Shown here one piece after another: positions 16,153 through 24,498 of a stretch of 64,000 nt of DNA. Within the stretch, counting starts at the first letter, position 1. Every line of letters starts with the position of its first letter. Below the pieces are notes generated by a model that worked only from the letters and a program-made list of their open reading frames with translations, was not told where the DNA came from and made no database searches. The position numbers and the translations under genes were made by a program. The DNA comes from JAIOPA01 sp964655175 (GTDB lineage: Bacteria; Eisenbacteria; RBG-16-71-46): the NCBI GenBank assembly GCA_964655175.1, contig CAZZLY010000004.1, forward strand, positions 17,277 to 81,276, given 5' to 3'.

Positions 16153-18449
16153 ACCGCCTGCGCGGACTCCTGCTCGGGATCGTGCTCGGCCTCGCGGTCG
16201 CGCCCGCCGTGCGCGCCCAGGGCCAGTGGTCCACCTATCTGCACATGGCCTCGTGCAACGACCTGCTGCCGCTGCGCGACACGGTCTGGGTCGCCACCGG
16301 CGAGGCGGGCCTGCTGCGCTACGTGCGCAGTCAGGACGCGTGGAGCTCGATCACGCGCGAGCCGAGCGGGCTGGCGAACAACAACGTCACCGCGATCCGC
16401 TTCGATCGCAGCGGCAACCTGTTCTGCGCCGTGCCGGGCAAGGGCGTGAGCCGCCTCGACACCGACGGGCGCTGGTCGCTGCTCAACGCCTTCGACGGTC
16501 TGCCCTCCGACACCGTGCTCACCATGCGAGCGCAGGGCGACTCCATGTGGATCGGCACGACGCGCGGGCTCGCGCTGTGGGACGGCAACACGGTCGCGGG
16601 TTCGATCCCCGACCTCGGCACGCCGTCGCCGTTCGTGGACGACCACATCAACGGCTTCGCGATCGTCGGCGACAGCGTGTTCGTGAGCTCGCCGGTGGCC
16701 GTCTACCTGGGGCTCTTGTCGCAGCGGCTCGCCAACTGGAAGCGGTTCGACACCGGGCTGCCGATCGGCGCGGCGCGCAACATCCGCGGCCTGGCGACCG
16801 ACGGGCACGACGTGCTGGCGTTGGCGAGCGGGTTCAATCCGCAGAACCCCGTGCAGGGCGTGTACACCAGCTTCCGCTGGTTCAAGCGCGACTCGGTCTG
16901 GATCAGCGACTTCCCGTCGTTCTCGAGCGTCCGGCGGTTGCGCGACGACTTCGGCATCGTGCTCGCGACGACCGCGGGCGGCGGCGTGTTCCGGCATCGC
17001 AACGGCGGCGGCTGGGACGCGGTCGCCAACTCGCCCAGCACCGACAACGCCGATCTCGCCCTGCTCGACGTGGCGGCCGATCCCGACGGCAAGGTGTTCG
17101 CCTCCACGGGCGGCGTGCTCCTGGAGGAAGCGCCGAGCGTGTGGACCGTGCGCACCCCGCCCGGCCCCGTGGCCAACAACAGCCGCAACGTGCTGTGGGC
17201 GAACGGTTCGGTGTACGTCTCGTACGCGGGCGAGGGCGTGAGTCGTCTGCGCGCCGGCCAGTGGCGCAACTACCGCGCTTCCGTGGGCTGCGTCGGGGCG
17301 GGCTGTGACACCACGTTCGAGAACGTCGCGTTCCCCGCCGGCATGGGACTCGATCCGCTGGGACGCAAGTGGGTGAGCAACTGGTCGGGCCCGCTCACGC
17401 GCATCGACGACGAGGTCTCGCCGCCGAGCTTCGGGAACTTCACGTGGGCCGCGTCGTCCGACCCCTCGCTGCAGCATCTGCACTCGTGCATCCACGCCAT
17501 CGCCGCCGACGGTCGCGACGGGGCGGCCTCGGGCATGTGGATGGGCCTCGACTCGGACATCATCGGGTGCAGCGGCTGTTCGACGGGCGACCCGCAGGGC
17601 ATCGACCTGTACGACCTCGCGGGCAACTTCATCCGCAACTACGGGCTCACCTATCCGGGGATCAAGAACGGCCTCGTGCGCGGGCTCGAGTACGACGCGC
17701 GCACCGGCCGCATGTGGGTGGGCTACAAGCAGAGCGGTCTCTCGACCTTCCTCGTCGAGGGCGCGCTCGGCAGCGACATCGCGCTCGACGACGTGACCGC
17801 CGCGGGCGACCTCGACGTGTTCGGTGTCGCCCTGCACGGCGACTCGCTGTGGGTGCTCGCGTCCGAGGGTCTGCGTCGCTTCCGCGCGTCGAGCCAGTCG
17901 CTCGCGGCCTCGTTCACGATCGCCGCGCCGCCCGTGCTCGCGGGCATGCACCCGATCGACACCGCGCCCGACGGCAGTGTGTACGTGGGCACCGAGGGCG
18001 GGCTGCGCGTGTACCGTCGCGGCCAGGCGCCCGTGGACTACACGCCCGACAACTCGCCGCTCGCGGACCTCTCGGTGCGCGCGGTGCGCGTGGACCCCAC
18101 CGGCGTCGTGTGGATCGCGACCGCGGGCGGCGTGAACCGCTTCGACCCCAGCTACGTCCCGCCGGCGCCGCCGCGGCTCACGTCGCTCGCGATCGACCTG
18201 TATCCGAACCCGGTCTGGCGCACGGGCGCGGGCTTCACGCTGCGGCTCAAGGGCGGCGGCACGACGTACGGGGGTGAGATCCTCGATCTGACCGGCCGGG
18301 TCGTGCATCGCTTCGCCGCCGACGGCAACGGTCGCGTGATGTGGGACGGCCGCGACGCGGACGGTCGCGGCGTCGAGCCCGGCGTGTACTTCGTGCGCGC
18401 GCGCAGCGGTGGCGCCGAGGCGACCGCGCGCGTGGTCGTGCTGCGGTAG
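16149..18449 (+). CDS. Secreted beta-propeller protein (two-component-regulator-propeller type) with FlgD/T9SS-like C-terminal module
   Basis: A 766-aa exported protein. The N-terminus (MNRLRGLLLGIVLGLAVAPAVRAQG) is a signal peptide with a likely AxA-type cleavage at about residue 24. The body has many propeller blades of the type N-N-V-T-A-I-x-F-D and W-I-G-T-x-x-G-L, as in Reg_prop repeats. The final 75 residues read YPNPVWRTG, then DLTGRVV, then WDGRDADGRGVEPGVYFVRAR, the pattern of FlgD-Ig/Por-secretion C-terminal domains. No kinase domain follows the propeller. Function is unknown; it may be a surface or secreted sensor/adhesin. It is translationally coupled to the glycan operon (ATGA). 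Confidence 0.78.
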   Translation: MNRLRGLLLGIVLGLAVAPAVRAQGQWSTYLHMASCNDLLPLRDTVWVATGEAGLLRYVRSQDAWSSITREPSGLANNNVTAIRFDRSGNLFCAVPGKGVSRLDTDGRWSLLNAFDGLPSDTVLTMRAQGDSMWIGTTRGLALWDGNTVAGSIPDLGTPSPFVDDHINGFAIVGDSVFVSSPVAVYLGLLSQRLANWKRFDTGLPIGAARNIRGLATDGHDVLALASGFNPQNPVQGVYTSFRWFKRDSVWISDFPSFSSVRRLRDDFGIVLATTAGGGVFRHRNGGGWDAVANSPSTDNADLALLDVAADPDGKVFASTGGVLLEEAPSVWTVRTPPGPVANNSRNVLWANGSVYVSYAGEGVSRLRAGQWRNYRASVGCVGAGCDTTFENVAFPAGMGLDPLGRKWVSNWSGPLTRIDDEVSPPSFGNFTWAASSDPSLQHLHSCIHAIAADGRDGAASGMWMGLDSDIIGCSGCSTGDPQGIDLYDLAGNFIRNYGLTYPGIKNGLVRGLEYDARTGRMWVGYKQSGLSTFLVEGALGSDIALDDVTAAGDLDVFGVALHGDSLWVLASEGLRRFRASSQSLAASFTIAAPPVLAGMHPIDTAPDGSVYVGTEGGLRVYRRGQAPVDYTPDNSPLADLSVRAVRVDPTGVVWIATAGGVNRFDPSYVPPAPPRLTSLAIDLYPNPVWRTGAGFTLRLKGGGTTYGGEILDLTGRVVHRFAADGNGRVMWDGRDADGRGVEPGVYFVRARSGGAEATARVVVLR

Positions 18450-18467
18450 GGCGGTGCGGGGCCACCG

Positions 18468-19487
18468 GTGATCCCCCCGAACGCGGCGATCCTCGACCGC
18501 GTCCCCGAAGGTTGGGACGCGTTGCTGGCGAGCGACCCCGGCGCCACGCCGGCGCATCGACCGGCGCTGTGGGAGGCGTTCGCGAGCGCGCTGCCCGGTG
18601 TGGCGTGGCGCGTGATCGCGGTGCACGAGGGCGGACGGCTCGCGGGGGGCGCGGCCGTCATGCGCACGCAGCGCGGTCCGTGGCGGGAGCTGCACGCGCT
18701 ACCGTGGATGCTGCCCGGTGCGCCGCTCGCCACGCCCGGGACGCACGCGCGCGTGGACCGCGCGGTCGCGCACGGCATCGCCGGACTCGCGCGTGAGTGG
18801 CGCGTGTGCGGCGGGACGTGGTCGCTCTATCGTGCGGACGGTCCCGTGACCGACGAGACGACGCTCGCGCACGTCGCGGGACGCACCCGGCACGTCGAGA
18901 CGGCGGTGCTGCCGCTCGGTGCGGGCCTCGAGACGCTGCGCGCCGGGATCGCGCGCAAGCAGCGTCAGGCGCTCGATCAGGCGCTCGCGCGACCGTTCAC
19001 GTTCGCCGAGGAGCCCGCCGCGCTCGACGAGGCGTACGCCCTGCATCTCGCGCAGTCGCGCGGTTGGGGACACCATCGGCCGCTGCCGCTCGAGTTGTCG
19101 CGACGACTGCTCGCGGCGCGCGACGCGCACGGTCCCGTCGCGCGGCTGTACACGCTGCGCACCGCGGCGGGGCTGGCCACCGCGACGCTCGTGCTCGAGG
19201 GCGCGCACGAGACGTTCCTGTGGTGGGCGGGCACGCACGTGAGCGCGCGGCGTTCAGGGGCGTTCCTGCGGCTCGTGTGGGAGATCGCGCGCGTGGCCGA
19301 GTCGCAGGGTCGTCGGCGCGTCAATCTGGGCGCCAGTCTCGACCTGCCGTGGGTCGCCGCGTTCAAGCAGTCCCTGGGGGCCGAGGTCGTGACGCATCCG
19401 GTGCGCGTGCTCGACGGTGCGACCGCCCCGTGGCCGCTGCGCGCGTGGGCGGTGCGGCGCGCGGCGCGCATGCTGGGGTCGGCATGA
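18468..19487 (+). CDS. FemAB/GNAT-fold acyltransferase (BioF2-like)
   Basis: A 339-aa protein resembling the CelD/BcsL acetyltransferase_6 group found in exopolysaccharide operons. Visible elements are a LPLGAGLETLRAGIARKQRQ segment (the basic patch before the second GNAT-like domain), ALHLAQSRGWG, and the final ARRSGAFLRLVWEIARVAESQGRRRVNLG region that fits the CoA-side helix of the fold. It probably acylates a sugar or lipid intermediate. The start is GTG at 18468, 18 nt after the propeller gene; the alternative downstream starts would remove part of the first domain. Confidence 0.65.
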   Translation: MIPPNAAILDRVPEGWDALLASDPGATPAHRPALWEAFASALPGVAWRVIAVHEGGRLAGGAAVMRTQRGPWRELHALPWMLPGAPLATPGTHARVDRAVAHGIAGLAREWRVCGGTWSLYRADGPVTDETTLAHVAGRTRHVETAVLPLGAGLETLRAGIARKQRQALDQALARPFTFAEEPAALDEAYALHLAQSRGWGHHRPLPLELSRRLLAARDAHGPVARLYTLRTAAGLATATLVLEGAHETFLWWAGTHVSARRSGAFLRLVWEIARVAESQGRRRVNLGASLDLPWVAAFKQSLGAEVVTHPVRVLDGATAPWPLRAWAVRRAARMLGSA

Positions 19488-20563
19488 GGATCGCCACGCT
19501 CGGCAACGCGTCGGTGGGACACACCGTGAACTGGGTGTCGTGGTTCCGTGCGCAGGGTCACGAGGTGCGGCTGTTCTCGCTCGAGCCCGCGCCCGCGGGA
19601 TTCCCCGACGTCACCCCGCTGCCCGCCGCCTCGCTGCCGGGCGTGCTGCGCTATCCGCTCGCGGTGCCCCGGTTGCGGCGGGAACTCGCCGCGTTCGCGC
19701 CCGACCTCGTGGATGCGCACTACGTGCCCAACTACGGGTTCATGGCCGCGCTCGCGGGCCGCCATCCGCTGTCGATCGCCGCGTGGGGGAGCGATCTGCT
19801 GCTCGCCGCGCACGCGGGCCCGTTGCAGCGCGCCCGTGCGGCGTTCGCGCTCGAGCGTGCCGACCTGGTGATCTGCGACGCCGACAACCTGGCGGCCGCC
19901 GCACGCCGCGTGGGTGCGCGCGCCGACACGGTGCTCGCCTGTCCGTGGGGCATCGACCGGGCGCGCTTCGTCCCGGCCGCCACGCGCACCCCGGGACTGA
20001 TCGTCTCGACGCGCATGCACGAGGACGTCTACGACCTGCCCACGGTGATCGAGGCGGTCGGCCGCGTGCTCGGTGAGCGACCGCACGCGACGTTCGTCGC
20101 GGTGGGCGACGGTTCGCGTCGTGCGGCCCTCGAACGCCTCGCCGCGGAGCGACTGCCCGCGGGGCGCTGGCGCTTCACGGGCCGGATCGCGCCCGCCGAG
20201 ATGGCGGCGCTGCTCGCGCGCGCCGAGGTCGCGATCTCGGCGTCGCGTTCGGATTCCACGTCGCAGTCGCTGCTCGAGAGCATGGCGTGCGGCGCGGTGC
20301 CGGTGGTGAGCGACCTCGAGGGGAACCGCGAGTGGGTCGCCGACGGCGACGGCGCGCGACTGTTCGCGGTGGGCGATGGCGCCGGCGCGGCGAACGCGCT
20401 ACGCCAGGTGCTCGACGATGCGGCGTGGGCCGCCACCGCCCGCACGCGCAACGCGGCGGTGGTCGCCGCGCGCGGCGACGCGGGCCGCAACATGGCGCGC
20501 ATCGCCGAGGCGTTCGCGCGACTCGTCGCGGACCACGGCCGCCGCGGGGGGCGCACCGCATGA
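19484..20563 (+). CDS. Glycosyltransferase, GT4 family
   Basis: A 359-aa GT-B enzyme beginning MRIATLGNASVGHTVNW. The acceptor half includes DLVDAHYVPNYGFMAAL and AWGSDLLLAAHAGPLQRARA. The donor half includes LIVSTRMHEDVYDLPTVIEA and ISASRSDSTSQSLLESMACGAVPVVSDLEGNREWV, the E-x7-E-type motif in LLESMACGAVPV. A cytoplasmic retaining glycosyltransferase is expected; specificity is unknown. ATGA overlaps couple it both to the acyltransferase gene before it and to another GT4 gene after it. Confidence 0.87.
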   Translation: MRIATLGNASVGHTVNWVSWFRAQGHEVRLFSLEPAPAGFPDVTPLPAASLPGVLRYPLAVPRLRRELAAFAPDLVDAHYVPNYGFMAALAGRHPLSIAAWGSDLLLAAHAGPLQRARAAFALERADLVICDADNLAAAARRVGARADTVLACPWGIDRARFVPAATRTPGLIVSTRMHEDVYDLPTVIEAVGRVLGERPHATFVAVGDGSRRAALERLAAERLPAGRWRFTGRIAPAEMAALLARAEVAISASRSDSTSQSLLESMACGAVPVVSDLEGNREWVADGDGARLFAVGDGAGAANALRQVLDDAAWAATARTRNAAVVAARGDAGRNMARIAEAFARLVADHGRRGGRTA

Positions 20564-21849
20564 AGCGCCTGCTCGTGATGAGCTACTTCTATCCGCCGCT
20601 CGCGGGCGGCGGCGTGCATCGCGTGCTGGCGTTCACGGATCATCTGCGCGCGCACGGTTGGGCGTGCACCGTGATCTGCGCCGGCGAGCACGACTACTGG
20701 GTGCGCGACCCCTCGCTGTCGGCGCGCGTGCCCGCCGAGACCGAGGTGGTCCGCGTGAGCGGGGGCAGCGCGCTCGCGACGCTGCTGCGCAGCGGTCGTG
20801 CGGCGCGCACCGATGGACGTCGCTCGAGCGCGGGCTTCGCGCTGCTGCGTCCGCTCTCGGAGTGGTTCCTGCTGCCCGATTCGTACGTGGGCTGGTCGCA
20901 CCGCGCGGCGCGTGCGGCGGCCGCTCGCGTGGCCCATGGCGACGTCGATGCGATCCTGAGTTCGTCGCCGCCCGACAGCGTGCATCTGGCCGCGGGCCGG
21001 GTGGCGCGCGCGAGCGGGCTGCCGTGGGTCGCCGACTTCCGCGATCCGTGGATCGGGCTCAACTTCAAGCGTCCGCCCACGCCGTGGCACGCCGCACGTC
21101 AGCGTGCGCTGGAGTCGCGCGTGACCGGCGGGGCGGACCTGGTGCTCGCGGCCTCGCGCACGCACCACGACGAACTCGTCGCGCGGGTCGAGGGCCGCCC
21201 GCGACAGGTGCTGCACCTGCCCAACGGCTTCGAGCCCGCGCCCGAGGCGGCGAGCGAGGCGATGCCGTCGACGCACTTCACCGTGGTGTTCACCGGGACG
21301 TTGTCGGGCATGCGCGACGCGGGCACGCTGCTCGACGCGGTCGACCGCGTCGTGCGCGGGACGCCCGAGGCGCGCGGTCGGCTGCGCGTCGTGCTCGCCG
21401 GACCGCTCGACGATGAATGGCCGAAGCGCGCGCACGCGCTCGGGCTCGACGACGTCGTGCACTGGCCGGGCCCGTTGCCGCACGCCGCGACGCGGGCGCT
21501 GCAGCGTTCCGCCGACGTGCTGCTGCTGTGGAAGCCGCAGGGGGAGGGATTCCGAACCATGGTGCCGGGCAAGACCTACGAGTATCTCGATAGCGGCCGG
21601 CCGGTGGTCGCACTGCTGCCCGCCGGCGACGAGGCGGCCGGGCTCGTCGAACGCGCCGGTGGCACGCGGCTCGAGCCCGGGGACGCCGCGTCGCTCGCGC
21701 GCGAACTGGGGGCACGGTTCCAGCGTTGGCGCGACGGCGAGCGCATCGCCGCCGCGCGGCCCGCGTGGCTCGACGAGCATCGTCGCGATCGGCTCGCGGC
21801 ACGTCTGGCGGAATCACTCGCGGCGCTGCCGTCGCGGGGGCGCGCATGA
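20560..21849 (+). CDS. Glycosyltransferase, GT4 family (WcaI/WbuB-like)
   Basis: A 429-aa glycosyltransferase. SYFYPPLAGGGVHRVLAFTDHL is the N-terminal glycine-rich acceptor loop seen in GT4 proteins with long first domains. SSPPDSVHLAAGRVARASGLPWVADFRDPW is also typical of that subgroup. The donor domain has FTGTLSGMRDAGTLLDAV and VPGKTYEYLDSGRPVVALLP, where the KxYEYL element contacts the donor. The substrate is unknown. Start and stop are embedded in ATGA overlaps with the flanking genes. Confidence 0.85.
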   Translation: MKRLLVMSYFYPPLAGGGVHRVLAFTDHLRAHGWACTVICAGEHDYWVRDPSLSARVPAETEVVRVSGGSALATLLRSGRAARTDGRRSSAGFALLRPLSEWFLLPDSYVGWSHRAARAAAARVAHGDVDAILSSSPPDSVHLAAGRVARASGLPWVADFRDPWIGLNFKRPPTPWHAARQRALESRVTGGADLVLAASRTHHDELVARVEGRPRQVLHLPNGFEPAPEAASEAMPSTHFTVVFTGTLSGMRDAGTLLDAVDRVVRGTPEARGRLRVVLAGPLDDEWPKRAHALGLDDVVHWPGPLPHAATRALQRSADVLLLWKPQGEGFRTMVPGKTYEYLDSGRPVVALLPAGDEAAGLVERAGGTRLEPGDAASLARELGARFQRWRDGERIAAARPAWLDEHRRDRLAARLAESLAALPSRGRA

Positions 21850-23366
21850 CCGGGACGCGACTCGAGCGCGCGGCGTGGCTCGTCGCGCTGCTGTTGTGCG
21901 CGGGGCTCGCGTGGCCGCTGCGCGACTACGTCACCGACGACACGTTCATCCATCTGCAGTACGCGAAGCATCTGGCGGCCGGGCAGGGCTTCGTGTTCAA
22001 CCCGGGCGAGCCCGTCTACGGCAGCACCAGTCCGCTCTGGGTCATGGCGCTCGCGACCGGCATGGCCATGGGGATCGAGGGCCTGCTCGTCTCCAAACTG
22101 CTCGGTGCGCTCGCCACGCTGGCGGCGCTGTTCCTGTGGTGGCGACTCGCGCAGCAGACGATCGCCGACGCGCGCCTGCGCGCACTGTCGCTGGTGGTCT
22201 GGGCCGCGCACGCGTGGATGTCGCGCTGGTCGCTCTCGGGCATGGAGACGCCGCTCGCGGTCGCGCTCGTGCTGGGCGGTTGGGTGGCGTACACCGCCAC
22301 CGAGCGTTGGGGCGAACGGCCGCACGCGGCGGCACTGCTGTGGGCGCTCGCGGCGCTCACCCGGCCCGAGTGCACGCTGCTGCTCGTGCTGTGGGCGGGG
22401 CTGCTCGTCGTGCAGCACGGGCCGCTCGAGGGCGCGCGCCGTGCGCTGCGCGGATTGTGGCCGGCCATGCTCGTCGAGGGCGCGTGGCTCGCGTTCGCAC
22501 GGGTGTACTTCGGATCGTTCTGGCCCAACACGCTGGCGGCGAAGGCGGCCGGTGGGGTGGGGCTGGCGTACCACCTCGAGCAGTGGCTGCGGCAGGGCGC
22601 GATCGTCGGGGCGACCGATGCGACGCTGCTGCTCGTGCTCGTCGTGTCGGGGGTCGTGCTCGTGCGACGCGGCGGGCCTCGCACGGCCACGCCGTGGACG
22701 CACGCGTTGCCGTGGGCCTGGCTCGTGCTCGTGCCCGTGCTGTATTCGCTGCGCGGGGTGCCGGTGCTGTCGCGCTATCTCGTGCCGCTGCTGCCGGTGC
22801 TGGCGTGGCTCGGGTGGTGCTCGCTCGACCGCGCGCTCGTCGGCGCGCGCGCGCGTACGGTCGTCACGATCGCCGGGTTCGTCACGGTGATCGCGGTGGC
22901 GCAGAACGTCGTCGCGTGGCAGCGCCTCGTGCGACCGCAGGTGACGTCGTTCAGCGCGGGCATGCGCGCGAGCCTCATCCCGTGGGGCCACTGGTTCGAG
23001 CGTCACGCCGCACCCGATGCGATGATCGCCGCGCCCGACATCGGTGCGCTCGGTTACTACGGGCAGCGGCGCGTGCTCGACCTGGCGGGGCTCGTCACGC
23101 CCGCGATGGTGCCGGTGCTCGAGCGCATGCCGCAGGAGGACGCGACCGCGCGCTTCGCGTTCGAGTCGTTCGCGCGACCCGAGTTCCTGGTCGATCGCGC
23201 GCCGCGCGCGTGGGATCTGCTCGAGCGCAGTCCGTGGCGTGCGGCGCTCGTGCCCATCGGGCAGGCGTCGCTGCCCAATCTGGGCGTGGCGCGCCCGGAT
23301 TCCGCGGTCTATTCGTTCTATCGCATCGATTGGGCGCAGTACGATTCGCTCGCGATGCAGCGCTGA
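21846..23366 (+). CDS. Polytopic membrane protein, GT-C/mannosyltransferase-like
   Basis: A 506-aa protein with about ten hydrophobic segments and a soluble C-terminal part of about 120 residues. The first loop has YVTDDTFIHLQYAKHLAAGQGF followed by NPGEPVYGSTSPLW. A double Asp near the first helix and the G-F-x-N-x-G-E-P-V-x-G-x-T-S-P pattern are widespread in bacterial GT-C-like proteins of the PMT_2 group. It probably transfers a polyprenyl-linked sugar in the periplasm. It is the last gene of the glycan operon and is followed by a hairpin at 23385. Confidence 0.72.
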   Translation: MTGTRLERAAWLVALLLCAGLAWPLRDYVTDDTFIHLQYAKHLAAGQGFVFNPGEPVYGSTSPLWVMALATGMAMGIEGLLVSKLLGALATLAALFLWWRLAQQTIADARLRALSLVVWAAHAWMSRWSLSGMETPLAVALVLGGWVAYTATERWGERPHAAALLWALAALTRPECTLLLVLWAGLLVVQHGPLEGARRALRGLWPAMLVEGAWLAFARVYFGSFWPNTLAAKAAGGVGLAYHLEQWLRQGAIVGATDATLLLVLVVSGVVLVRRGGPRTATPWTHALPWAWLVLVPVLYSLRGVPVLSRYLVPLLPVLAWLGWCSLDRALVGARARTVVTIAGFVTVIAVAQNVVAWQRLVRPQVTSFSAGMRASLIPWGHWFERHAAPDAMIAAPDIGALGYYGQRRVLDLAGLVTPAMVPVLERMPQEDATARFAFESFARPEFLVDRAPRAWDLLERSPWRAALVPIGQASLPNLGVARPDSAVYSFYRIDWAQYDSLAMQR

Positions 23367-23384
23367 CGCGCATGCGGGAGAGGG

Positions 23385-23409
23385 GCCGTGCGGGAGTGCA
23401 CCGCACGGC
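23385..23409 (+). terminator. Hairpin after the polysaccharide operon
   Basis: GCCGTGCG (23385-23392) pairs perfectly with CGCACGGC (23402-23409) around a 9-nt loop, 19 nt after the last stop of the glycan operon. No T-run follows, so it is a weak intrinsic terminator at best; it may act with Rho or as a 3'-end stabiliser. Confidence 0.4.
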
Positions 23410-23438
23410 GCGCACGCCGGGAGCCCACCGGTGACGCG

Positions 23439-23456
23439 ACTGCACGGGCGTGCAGT
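23439..23456. promoter_or_regulatory. 18-bp palindrome upstream of the mraZ promoter
   Basis: ACTGCACG and CGTGCAGT are separated by GG, giving an exact 8+8 inverted repeat. It ends 31 bp before the -35 box of the mraZ promoter. It could be a regulator-binding site for the dcw operon or part of the terminator region of the upstream operon; sequence alone does not separate these. Confidence 0.4.
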
Positions 23457-23487
23457 GCGTCCTTCGTCGCCCCGATGATCTTTTGCT

Positions 23488-23516
23488 TTGACGCCTCGCC
23501 GGGCTTGGCTTATGTT
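23488..23516 (+). promoter_or_regulatory. Sigma-70-type promoter of the dcw operon
   Basis: The -35 box is TTGACG (23488-23493) and the -10 box is TATGTT (23511-23516), with a 17-bp spacer. Transcription should begin near 23523, just ahead of the MraZ-box repeats, so an MraZ protein bound there would block initiation or promoter escape. Confidence 0.75.
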
Positions 23517-23525
23517 GCGCCCTCG

Positions 23526-23570
23526 TGGGGAGCAGTGGGGAAAATTGGTAGCAGAGGGGAAGCAGTGGTT
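23526..23570 (+). promoter_or_regulatory. MraZ-binding box array (five repeats, 10-bp period)
   Basis: TGGGG occurs at 23526 and 23536, and related G-rich units follow at 23546 (TGGTA), 23556 (GGGGA) and 23566 (TGGTT), each exactly 10 bp after the last. MraZ is known to bind tandem TGGGN-type repeats with 10-bp spacing in front of its own gene. The array lies between the predicted start site and the mraZ ATG, consistent with autoregulation of the dcw cluster. Confidence 0.75.
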
Positions 23571-23590
23571 CCCCATGGAGTGACCCTTCG

Positions 23591-24040
23591 ATGGCGACGT
23601 TTCTCGGCACCGAGAACTACTCGATCGACGACAAGAACCGTCTTGTCGTGCCGGCGGGTATGCGTCGCGTCACCGGTCACAAGGAGCCCCTCAAGGATTT
23701 CGTGCTGATGCGGGGACTCGACGGCTGCATCTGGTTGTACGCCGAAGAGGATTGGAAGCGCCTCGAGGAACTGCTTCAGCGGTTGTCGACGGGGAACAAG
23801 GACCAGCGCATGTTCGCGAGGACGGCGTTGGTCGGTGCGAACAAGGTGACGGTGGATAAGCAGGGACGCATCACGATCACACCGTCACTGATGGACCATG
23901 CAGGTCTCCGCAAGGATGCGGTTCTGCATGGTCAGGTCGGACGCATCGAGCTGTGGTCGCCGGAACGGTTCCAGCAGGCGCTGGTCGGCGACGCGGCGGA
24001 CTTCGATGCACTGGGCGAGAAGGTCCTGGGAGGCGAATGA
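23591..24040 (+). CDS. mraZ: Transcriptional regulator MraZ
   Basis: A 149-aa DNA-binding protein built from two swapped-hairpin AbrB-like halves. The first half carries SIDDKNRLVVPA and the second VDKQGRITITPSL, equivalents of the conserved D-x-K-G-R motif; the first has Asn in place of Gly. MraZ forms a ring-shaped oligomer that binds the repeats in its own promoter and usually represses the dcw operon. A GGAG ribosome site lies at 23577-23580 before the ATG. This is the conserved first gene of dcw clusters, and rsmH follows after one intervening gene. Confidence 0.95.
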   Translation: MATFLGTENYSIDDKNRLVVPAGMRRVTGHKEPLKDFVLMRGLDGCIWLYAEEDWKRLEELLQRLSTGNKDQRMFARTALVGANKVTVDKQGRITITPSLMDHAGLRKDAVLHGQVGRIELWSPERFQQALVGDAADFDALGEKVLGGE

Positions 24041-24498
24041 TGATCGCGCAGACGCTGCCCCGCGATCCGCGGACGTCGGTGGCCATGAACCTGCAGCTCA
24101 CGCGGGGCCGTCACGGCGCCGCGGCGAGGCTGGAGGTGCACGAGCGCCCCGTCGGTCGCGTGGGCCTGCTCGCACTGCGCGGTTGGGTGGACCTGTCGGC
24201 GGCGCAGGGGATCGAGCGCGTGCTCGACGACCTCGCGGTGCGCGGCGTGTCGCGCCTCGTGGTGGACTGCTCGCAGTTGCTGCACGTGGACTACCGGCTC
24301 GTGCCGCGGCTCGCCGAGGCGCTGACGCGCTTCGAGGCGCGCACCGGCGTGGTCGTCATGTGCGGTCTGTCGCGCTACCTGCGCGACCTGTTCCGGATCG
24401 CGGGTTGCGAGTCGCGCCTGTGCTGCTGGCCGAACGCCTCGGACCTGCTGGAGGCCGCTCCCGCGGCCGCGGACTTCGGGTGTGAGCGCGCGTCATGA
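24040..24498 (+). CDS. STAS-domain protein, anti-sigma-factor-antagonist-like
   Basis: A 152-aa protein whose residues about 30-140 fit a STAS fold: LLALRGWVDLSAAQGIERVL, then RLVVDCSQLLHVDYRLVPRLAEAL, then VVVMCGLSRYLRDLFRIAG. The usual D-S-S-G phosphorylation site is replaced by D-Y-R-L, so classic phospho-switching is unlikely. ATGs at 24037 and 24040 both fit; 24040 gives the better spacing to GGGAGG at 24028-24033. It overlaps mraZ by 1-4 bases and rsmH by 17 bases, so it is embedded in the dcw operon, which is not a usual location for such a gene. The partner is unknown. Confidence 0.7.
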   Translation: MIAQTLPRDPRTSVAMNLQLTRGRHGAAARLEVHERPVGRVGLLALRGWVDLSAAQGIERVLDDLAVRGVSRLVVDCSQLLHVDYRLVPRLAEALTRFEARTGVVVMCGLSRYLRDLFRIAGCESRLCCWPNASDLLEAAPAAADFGCERAS

